Part shown: positions 56,776-64,000 of the stretch, one piece after another
Layout: each line of letters begins with the position of its first letter
Numbering within the stretch: the stretch's first letter is position 1
Source: Neonectria sp. B-13
Lineage: Eukaryota; Ascomycota; Sordariomycetes; Hypocreales; Nectriaceae
Direction of reading: 5' to 3'
Length of the DNA: 64,000 nucleotides
Assembly: GCA_002682825.1 (NCBI GenBank)
Contig: NOKP01000004.1
Location: forward strand, 2,477,607-2,541,606
Made by a program: the position numbers and the translations under genes
Notes under the pieces: generated by a model
The model's input: the letters and a program-made list of their open reading frames with translations, nothing else
What the model was told of the DNA's origin: nothing
Databases searched by the model: none

Positions 56776-58477
56776 GCTTGGATCAGGACCAGGGCAGACG
56801 ATAGCACACTTGCACACCTAAAGGCTAAAGCACGCTGCACGCCAGACAAGGGCGCCCTAAGCACCGGTGGGCCAGTCCATGCCGGGTCCAGTAACTGCGC
56901 CAGCGCCATCCAAAAAGGCGCCAGCAACACAGAGGCCCCATCGACAGGGCGACGAACCAGGCCAAGCCGCCAGGGTGTCCCGGGTCTGGGCGGCTGAGAA
57001 CGGTGCTCGAGATGCAGCAGTGCGCAGGCTGCCAGGCAGTCAGTCAGCCAGTTCCGTCAGGCAGTCTGCGAGTCCGTGGAGCCGTGGACCGTCGAGTTTT
57101 GTCAGCCAGTCAGCCCGCCAGTTGCCCGCTGGCCGGGTGAGCATGGATATGGACGGTTGGATGGATGGACATGGGACATGGGACAGAACGACACGGGATA
57201 GGCCACCTCCCGAACCTAGGCCGGCTCCAGGCCCACCAGCGCAGAGCCCTGTAGCCGAATTGGCGGGGACGGCGCTCGTCGCATTGGCACCTGGTTTGCA
57301 CCTTTGCCCTTTGGGTCGCCGGACGGGCCTCGGGGCCGCAGCCCACGGGTCGGGTGCTTCTGTGACGGCTGTAACGCCTCTTGATGTCGCTGGGTCTGGG
57401 GCTTGTTGCTGCGGCTGCTGCTGCTGTCCGACGTTGGACGGCAATCTTGTCAACCTGAACTTTGCCCTTCGCGCCAGATGCTGACAGACTAGTCGTTGTG
57501 TTGCTACTTAGTTGGTGGTGTGTGTATACGCTTTTGCACACAAAATTGCTGTGCTTCGGTCAACAGTCAGTCAGTCAGCCATTCACTCACTTCGTCTGCT
57601 GGCTATACTACGAAGTACGGTCTACCCTCACACCGTCCCGCCAGCTCGCGGCCGCTTCAACCCGAACGCCTGCCAACTGAACGCATTCGACTGCACTGTT
57701 TCAGCTGCGGGTATCGTTGGCGCTCGCTCGCTGCCCGGCCAAGTGACCCATAAGTACGATCTGGAACCCCCCTCACCGCCGATCGCTCTCCCGATTTTCT
57801 GCCGCCTATCCTCCCTCCATCCCATCGCTCACATCCCTCCCTCCACCACCCTCCCACACATCCAACCCTCCCTCCATCCATCCCTCCCACTCCTCGCATC
57901 CCATTGCATCCCTTCCCCTTCCCCTTCCCCTTCCCTCCCAACCCTCCAACTCGCAAGTCGCCGCCAGAGAATCCACCCGCCCACCCCGTTGCGCCTGACC
58001 TGACCTTTGACGCAAGCCTTGCCCTCTAGACCAAGCATCTTCGCAGGCCTGTCCTTGATTTGCCGACACCGCATCGCAATCCCGTTTCGTCGCCCAGCTC
58101 GTCCTGCTAGTCCGCCAGACCAAGCCCACCACCCGACGCTTCGCCTCCCCGTCTCACTGCCTTTTTCTCCCAGTCACGCCCCTCCTCTTCAGTGGCGCAT
58201 TTGCACATTCGACCCCTCACCCGTCGCGCGAGTCCAATTCCTCCTCGCCCCGAGTCTGACTCCCGTGTTGTTTGTCCTGCTCTTTGCTCCCCCTCCGCAA
58301 CAGCTCTTCTGCTTCTTCTCCCAGAGCCCTCTCGCGCGTTCTGGGTGCTGTCGGGCCCTGGCCTTATCCTCTATCACAACGGTCTTCGTTGCCCCCCCCC
58401 AGATAACAGCCCCTTTGCTCCGGCTTTCTCTCGTAGATCGTCGCGGGTAGAGGGCATTCCCTTAACTAGCCTCTGCT

Positions 58478-61294
58478 ATGCCGTGAGTCCTCCCAGTCCG
58501 CCCGGTTTTCCCAGTCTTCCCAGTCCTCCCAGTCCTCCACACCCCCCTCCCGCTTCTACCTCCTCTCCCTGCCTCCCCGCCCTTCGGCCCATTGTCTTCC
58601 TCCCGTCTTGACACCTTGCTTACCGCCAATCCACGCCAGACTCATCATTAAGCCTCCCCGAGGATCATCGCGAGGTAACACCACCGTAAATCTCGGTGAC
58701 ACTTCCTCGTCCCACTCCTACAATAGTGAAGACGATTCTCCCCACAGCGACACCTACTCCGATACTGAGACGGACGAAGACATCTACGACCAAGAAGACG
58801 AGTACGACGACGACCTCCAGCCGTCGGATTCTGCCTCAACCAGCACCTCCGGCCATCATCCCTACCCACCCCGCCCCCATCAACAGCTCCAACCTCCTGC
58901 CCGGCGACAGCAATTGCCACCTCGCCAGCAGCAGGAACGCCCAGTTTACCAGCGACCGACGCACGGCGGCCGACAACCGCTTGCTCCCGCAACCGTGGAG
59001 GGCGCCAACGAATTCGGCCCGGTCGATTACGGCCGCGGCGGCTTTCCAGGCCAAGCCCCGGGACCACCGGGTCCGGGTGGTCAATATTTCGGCGGCCGCG
59101 GTGGCCAGCCTCAGGGCTACGGTCCTCAGAGCCATGTCGGCGCTTACATGGGAGGCTACCCGGCGAACGGTGGTTCCATGGTCCCGTATGGCAACTATCC
59201 CCCACAGAACAACCCATTCAACCCAGGGGGCATGAATGGTGGTCAGCTCACTCAGCACGGCCAGCACGGCCAGCATAGCGCCAACTTCTTCGGTGGCGAG
59301 GGCAGGGGGCAAAGTATGTACGACATGATGCCCTACCAGCACGGCTTCTATGGCGGCGGCGCCCCCGGCCCTTACAACGTCCCTGGCCATCTCCAGCAGT
59401 ATCACTTGACGCCGCCTCCACCGCCCCCGACTGAGGCCCCTGCCAAACCACCCACTCCGGCCCCCCCGAAGGAAGATCCCGAAAAGATTCGCCTAGAAGC
59501 CGAAATCGCCGCCTTCAAGGCCATGGAAGAGAAGGTCAAGGCGGCTGAGAAGCAAAAAGAGATTGAGGCGCAGATCCGTAAGGATGCCGAGGAGGCCTTT
59601 CAGCAGAGAATGGAAGCCATGAGGATTGCCCAGGAACATGCTCAAAAACAAATTGAAAAGGCCAAGATTGAGGCCGAAAAAGCTGCTCGAGAAAGAATCG
59701 CGGCCGAGCGCAAGGCCGAGGAGGAACGTGTGCGGAAGCACGCCGAGGCCATGGCACAGGCGGAGGAAAAGGCGAGGCTCAAGTTCGAGGCGGAGCTCAA
59801 GGCGGCCGAAGATGCGAGAAAACGAGAGGCCGAAGCTAGAGCTAGGGCTGAGGTGGAAGCCAAAGCAAAGTTTGAGGCGGAGCTCAAGGCAGCCGAAGAG
59901 GGGAGAAAACGAGAGGCTGAAGCTAGAGCTAGGGCTGAGCTGGAAGCCAAAGCAAAGTTTGAGGCCGAAATGAGAGCCGCTGAGGAGACACGGCAGAGAG
60001 AGGCTGAGAACCGCATCAGGGCCGAGGCTGACGCGAAAGCAAAGTTTGAGGCCGAGATGAGGGCCGCCGAAGCAAGAGGAAAGAAGGAGGCCGAAGAACG
60101 AGCCAGGGCCGAGGTCGAAGCTCGAAGGAAATTCGAGTTGGAGATCAAGGCCGCCGAGGAGAGGAGAAAGAAGGAGGATGAGGCTAAGGCTCGAGCCGAG
60201 GAGATGGCCAGGATCCGTCTCGAGAAGGCCCTCAAGGATGAGGCCGATGCCAAGGCGCTTGCAGCTAAGAAGGCCCAGGAGGAAGCCGAGCGCCTCTATA
60301 GGGTTGAACAAGAGGTCAAGGCCGCAGCGGCTAAGGCGGCTGCGGAAGAGGCGGCGCGCGTGAAGAAGATGGAGGAAGACGCCAAGACCAAGGCCGAGGC
60401 AGACGCCGCCGCAAAGGTGGAGGCCGACAAGGTGGCGGCGGCGGCGGCTGCCGAAGCAGCGGCCAAGGCCAAGGAGGAGGCGGCGGCACTCAAGAAGAAG
60501 ATTGAGGAGGAAACAAAGGCCAGCATCGAGGAGGCGGCGAAGAAGGCTGAGCAGGCCCCGATTAGGTTCAAGGACGCGGTTGGACGAAAGTTCAGTTTCC
60601 CATATCATCTGTGTGGGACCTGGCAGGTAAGTCAAGCGAACGCCGCAACTACAGCCATGATGGAACTTCAGCTAACGATATGGCTTCTAAACAGGGTATG
60701 GAGGACCTCATCAAGCAGGCGTTCTTGCAGGTGGACGTTCTTGGCCCGCACGTCCAGGAGGGCCACTACGACCTCATCGGACCCGACGGCGAGATCATCC
60801 TCCCCTCGGTCTGGGAGAAGGTGGTGCAGCCGGATTGGGCCATTACCATGACAATGTGGCCAATGGACAAGCTGCCCCAGCTCGGGCCCAAGCACGGAAT
60901 GCCCCCAGGTCGACACCACCCAGGCATGCCGGCAGGCGGCCGTATGCCACCCCCTGGTCGTTTCCCCCCGGGCATGATGCCGGGAATGGCACCGGCAAAC
61001 CGCCGTCCGGGTGTTGGAATTCCCGTCGGCGGCGGCGTCGGCCCCGGCGGTGGCGGAATCCCTCCCCCCCCGGGATGGCACGGCATGGGGCGACCAGGAG
61101 GAGGAGGAATGCCCAATATTATCAACGTGGATCCACCCAAAGCGGGCAAGTCTTCGTCCAAGAAGCCCAAGGATTCTGGGTGGGTTGGATTCTTCGCTGG
61201 GAAGCCCGCGAAGAAGAAGTAAGTCTCAAACACATTCACTTCACGAGTGGTGCGACGTGGCTAACCAAGGCAATTATCTAGGGGCAAGAAGTAA
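58478..61294 (+). CDS. Coiled-coil protein with C-terminal ubiquitin-like domain (ULD_2 type)
   Basis: Four exons (58478-58482, 58640-60626, 60695-61218 and 61282-61294) give 842 residues. The first coding exon is five nucleotides (ATGCC) and joins to ACTCATC to give MPLIIKPPRGSSRG. Residues 20-280 are disordered: an acidic Ser/Asp/Glu part, then Gly/Pro/Gln-rich sequence. Residues 280-640 form a long Ala/Glu/Lys/Arg coiled coil that contains five 29-residue repeats. A ubiquitin-like domain follows at about 640-725 (RFKDAVGRKFSFPYHLCGTW, LDVLGPHVQEGHYDL-like core, IILPSVWEKVVQPDW). The tail is Gly/Pro/Met-rich and ends KKKGKK. The family is common in filamentous fungi and has no known activity that I can state. 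If the last intron is kept, a stop follows directly after PAKKK at 61220. Confidence 0.87.
59781..60215 (+). repeat. Five tandem 87-bp (29-residue) coding repeats
   Basis: The unit begins KFEAELKAAE, with a middle of the type RKREAEARARAE, and ends near VEAKA. Copies start at 59781, 59868, 59955, 60042 and 60129. Copies 1 and 2 are nearly identical and later ones diverge. All keep an amphipathic charge pattern of a coiled coil or single alpha-helix. Confidence 0.85.
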
Positions 61295-61923
61295 AGGCTT
61301 AGGGCCTCATCGACGTGAAACGATAATGTTGGATTCGAAGTTTGACACAACTCAGTTTCTTTTCTTTTTCCAGATACCTGGGCGATTTATTTTGCGATTT
61401 ATTTTTCTTTTCTTTCCTCTCTTGTTGGGTTCCTTTGCGGGTGTCGTCGTGTTTCTTTGTGGAATTCGAGGTACATGGAATTTACCTTCTCATTTACGCT
61501 AGCGTCACACATCAGAGGAGTCGCGAACTATCCTAAATGCATTTGGATCGGAGTATGATGACACGGCTCAATGAGACTGGGGGAACGGCGTACGATCCAA
61601 AGTGCCCGAGGGCTCTCAAGTCTTGGGATTGGCGTAAAGACGACGTTTTTGGCATGGGGTGGGTGATGACGGATGATGGATTGATTTATGGAGGATGAAC
61701 CAGCAAGTTGGAATAGACGCGGCCGTCCTAGACAACCTGTTATGTAGAATGAATGGAGTATGCAGGAAACTTGTGTGTGTATGTATGCTTGTGTTGTCGA
61801 TATCTTTTCTGAGAGACTGCGAGACTGCGCGTTGAGTGGCAGCATTCGTTGAGACTCATATGAATGTATAGGCGTAGTCCGTGGGTGGTTCGTGGTGGGG
61901 GGGCAGCATGTCATGGGTTCCTT
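61295..61923. other. Intergenic, convergent 3' ends
   Basis: 629 bp between the ubiquitin-like-domain gene (plus) and COQ10 (minus), with T-rich sequence around 61350-61430. No gene is supported. Confidence 0.5.
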
Positions 61924-62550
61924 TTATAGCTTTCGTTGTGACCCGAGCTTCTGGTGGGCTTGCTTCTCGAAGGCCTCAATCATTAACCCGGCTACTTTGT
62001 CGGATACGGCCGAGCTGACGGCTGCATACAGCGGGTTGGTGAACTGGAAGTCGATGGCGAGATGGACTTGGGTCGAGGGCGAAGGCAGGCCGGCGAGCTC
62101 CTTGACCGACCACCGCGTCACCAGACTCCGAAAGACGGCCGAGGCATCGGGGCCCCCAGCGCCGGGCTGGGTCGAACCGCTGACTGCCTCGACGGAGACA
62201 CCGGGGACGCAGCGCAGGCGGCTGGTGAAGACCTCGTCGAAGCCGCCCCAGCCGACGTGCAGGTCCGCGAGGGTGGGCCAGCGGCGGCCGGCGGCGTCGG
62301 GGTCGGACCATCGGGTGACGCGGGAGCGGGAGCAGTAGGGCACAAACTGCACGTACGAGTCGACGTCGGCGATGAGGTCGTAGAGCGGCGCCGGGGCGTA
62401 GGGTAGCGTGCGGGTCGCGGTGAGGCTCTGGGTCGTCGGCGACGAGCCTGGGAGGCTGAAGAAGGGCCGGGAGAGCGTCGCGGTGCGGGTGGCCGAGCTG
62501 GTGATGCGCCATGCGACGGCGCGCGGCCGCGTGACGAGGTGGAGGGCCAT
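61924..62550 (-). CDS. COQ10: Coenzyme Q-binding protein Coq10 (START-like, mitochondrial)
   Basis: A single exon of 208 residues. The N-terminus MALHLVTRPRAVAWRITSSA is a good mitochondrial presequence. The START/polyketide-cyclase-like domain begins at TATRTLPYAPAPLYDLIADV, continues DSYVQFVPYCSRSRVTRWSD, then WPTLADLHVGWGGFDEVFTS, and ends VHLAIDFQFTNPLYAAVSSA and FEKQAHQKLG. This order of blocks is the Coq10 family. The protein binds coenzyme Q in the inner membrane and supports its biosynthesis and respiratory use. ATG 62550 is used because the longer frame opens only with a TTG. The sequence has a slightly expanded Pro/Gly/Ala loop (VSGSTQPGAGGPDASAV) compared with what I recall of other members. 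Confidence 0.9.
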   Translation of the reverse strand: MALHLVTRPRAVAWRITSSATRTATLSRPFFSLPGSSPTTQSLTATRTLPYAPAPLYDLIADVDSYVQFVPYCSRSRVTRWSDPDAAGRRWPTLADLHVGWGGFDEVFTSRLRCVPGVSVEAVSGSTQPGAGGPDASAVFRSLVTRWSVKELAGLPSPSTQVHLAIDFQFTNPLYAAVSSAVSDKVAGLMIEAFEKQAHQKLGSQRKL

Positions 62551-63165
62551 TGGAGGCGGTGGGAGGGCCAACGGATCAGAGGATTAACACAAGAACTCTT
62601 CCCATGGCATTGGAGGGTTGGCGTATGCTCCGCAGGGGAGCTTGGCGAAAAGAGAGGACGAAGGCGTTGGTGTTGAGGCTCTGTTGAAGAAGTGGAAAGA
62701 CACCCATCCCACCACCACACACTAACGCTGTAGAACGTCCGGGTGGGGTCCACTATTGCACCCCCTGTAATGGCGCGCTGATCGCAGGACGTCCAGCGCC
62801 TGAGGGCCTGGTGGGGGTCCCCTCTGGTGCTCGGGCCGTCTTGCTCGCCGAGTTGAGGGTGGTGATTCCGTCATGGCCCAAGGTCGCCCATCTCTTCCAA
62901 CCACCATCTCGCTGTCTCATCACGACGACGCCGAACCCCGCCGTTCAACGCCCCGAACACACAGCATGCGCCGACCCACCTCGCCGCGACGGACCCCCGA
63001 AAGACGCTGACGATCGCCCTCTTTTCCTTCCCCCCTCCTCTCTCCTCCGTCCACACCGCGATCTCGTAGCGGTCCGCCCCACGTGGGGCATCCGCAGGCA
63101 TCATGTAGGGAGCTTCGACGGTGGTACTTCCGCCCGGCCATGATCCGGCGCTGACGGGTGCGCAG
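62551..63165. promoter_or_regulatory. Divergent region, COQ10 / AP-3 delta; may hold the first AP-3 delta exon
   Basis: 615 bp upstream of both genes. The first recognisable AP-3 delta exon starts with an acceptor at 63161-63165, so a short initial exon with the start codon must lie in this stretch. Candidates are ATG at 62873 and ATG at 62966, but I could not fix a convincing donor. Confidence 0.4.
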
Positions 63166-64000
63166 GTTCGAAAAGTCGCTGTACGACCTCATCAGGGGGC
63201 TCCGGAACCACAAGGGCGATGAGAAGGAATATATCCAAAAGAGCCTCAAGGAGTGCCGCGCGGAGGTTCGCGGCCAGGACATGGGTTAGTTCGACCGATA
63301 CTGTCTGGAGCCGCCCCTGAAGCTATGATTTTCGTTTGGCAAGCTGCCCTGGGGGCTTGCGAGGCTTCTGGGTGTTTTCGTCCATGTCTCCGGTTGCTAA
63401 CGCGTTGCGCTGCTAGATCTAAAGGCGACGGCGCTGCTGAAGCTCATCTACCTGGAGATGGTCGGCCATGACATGTCGTGGGCCTCGTTCCATGTGCTCG
63501 AGGTCATGTCATCGCCCAAGTACCACCAGAAGCGAGTGGGATATCTGGGCGCAGTCCAGAGCTTTCGGCCGGACACCGAGGTCCTGATGCTGGCTACCAA
63601 CCTGCTCAAGAAGGTTCGCGGATGAAAGCCTGTCATCCTTCTGCTGCCCTCACATCTAACGCTCTCGTGCCTAGGACCTCGGGTCGACCGCGCCCACTGT
63701 CATCTCCCTTCCCGTCGCGACCCTCCCCCACGTCATCACGCCGTCCCTGGCGCTCTCGACTCTGGCCGACTTGCTGCCGCGACTGAGCCACAGCCATTCG
63801 AACATCCGGAAGAAGACGCTGGTGACGCTGTACCGGCTCGCTCTCGTGTACCCCGAAGCCCTGCGCGCGGCATGGCCCAAGATCAAGGAGCGCCTGATGG
63901 ACCCCGATGAAGACCCCAGCGTCACGGCAGCGATCGTCAATGTGGTCTGCGAGCTGGGCTGGCGCAGGCCTCATGATTTCCTCCCCCTTGCTCCCCGGCT
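63166..64000 (+). CDS. APL5: AP-3 complex subunit delta (5' part, cut by window edge)
   Basis: Three recognisable exons (63166-63284, 63417-63613 and 63675 to the window end) join in frame; the first coding exon is not resolved. The protein reads FEKSLYDLIRGLRNHKGDEK, then KECRAEVRGQDMDLKATALL, KLIYLEMVGHDMSWASFHVL, MSSPKYHQKRVGYLGAVQSF and LPRLSHSHSNIRKKTLVTLY. This is the conserved N-terminal adaptin solenoid of AP-3 delta (Apl5). The complex sorts cargo from the Golgi directly to the vacuole. In yeast this large subunit gives the complex its identity. The HEAT-like trunk continues beyond the window. Splice junctions are GT-AG (GTTAGT, GTTCGC donors) and restore the adaptin sequence. Confidence 0.9.

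Larger units (their letters stand above)
52946..58477. other. Long gene-free region with low-complexity tracts
   Basis: 5.5 kb in which only short frames with no family pattern occur on either strand. It contains GT repeats (about 53765-53780), CAT repeats (56503-56529), GTTGCA hexamers (56731-56758) next to a 14-nt A run, and CTTCCC repeats (57911-57935). The final 2.5 kb is strongly C- and T-rich and probably forms the promoter and long 5' leader of the following gene. A non-coding transcript is possible but not shown. Confidence 0.45.

Noticed and set aside
58608..58639. Start of the ubiquitin-like-domain protein at 58608
   Set aside because: That position is TTG, and the preceding residues are not part of the conserved N-terminus. 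The five-nucleotide ATG exon at 58478 gives a better model.
59493..60635. Minus-strand frame of about 380 codons rich in Leu, Phe and Ser
   Set aside because: It is the complement of the Lys/Glu/Ala coiled-coil codons and repeats with the same 87-bp period.
61220..61222. Stop codon directly after PAKKK as the true end of the ubiquitin-like-domain protein
   Set aside because: GTAAGT overlaps this stop and a good branch site and TAG acceptor follow, giving a KKKGKK end. The shorter end is kept only as an intron-retention alternative.

Overview
The window is a piece of a filamentous ascomycete genome (Pezizomycotina, most likely a Sordariomycete). The evidence is short GT-AG introns of about 50-220 nt with CTAAC/CTGAC-like branch sites, GC-rich exons, dispersed 5S rRNA genes of the Neurospora type, and a gene set typical of such fungi (Mid1, Eis1, recyclin-1, RFX, mS41, Coq10). 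Exon structures were rebuilt by eye from splice signals and reading-frame continuity. Every multi-exon model that lies wholly inside the window keeps its frame across all junctions.

Layout. 1-3.6 kb: the N-terminal part of an SNF2/SHPRH-like ATPase (minus, cut by the window edge), mitoribosomal protein mS41 (plus) and a hemerythrin-domain protein (minus). 3.6-8.5 kb: a gene-poor stretch with two intact-looking 5S rRNA genes and one decayed copy, all minus strand, followed by a broken protein-kinase gene. 8.5-15.5 kb: no convincing protein gene; it holds a long perfect hairpin. 15.5-25.7 kb: a Yap/Pap1-type bZIP protein, a KNOP1-like nucleolar protein, RAMP4, a small INA17-like mitochondrial protein, the Mid1 calcium-channel subunit and the ER-shaping protein Yop1. 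27.5-39.4 kb: an RFX transcription factor, aspartate kinase, recyclin-1 (F-box plus Sec10-like, with a CAAX end) and the TFIIH kinase CDK7/Kin28. 40.5-47 kb: a secreted histidine-rich protein, an Sfk1/DRAM-family membrane protein and eisosome protein 1. 48.8-53 kb: a tyrosine phosphatase, the tRNA m3C methyltransferase Trm140 and EMC2. 53-58.5 kb: gene-free low-complexity DNA. 58.5-64 kb: a coiled-coil protein with a ubiquitin-like domain, Coq10, and the start of AP-3 delta (cut by the window edge).

There are no operons; neighbours are mostly divergent or convergent housekeeping genes. Loose functional themes are the ER and secretory system (RAMP4, Yop1, EMC2, recyclin, AP-3 delta), the plasma membrane (Mid1, Eis1, Sfk1) and mitochondria (mS41, Coq10, INA17-like). 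The features most worth following up are the histidine-rich secreted protein with eight cysteines (40533-41834), the 5S array with its decayed third copy (4561-5059), the kinase pseudogene beside it (7448-8471), the 19-bp perfect hairpin (10540-10584), the in-frame, stop-free intron inside the bZIP basic region, and the five 29-residue repeats in the ubiquitin-like-domain protein.
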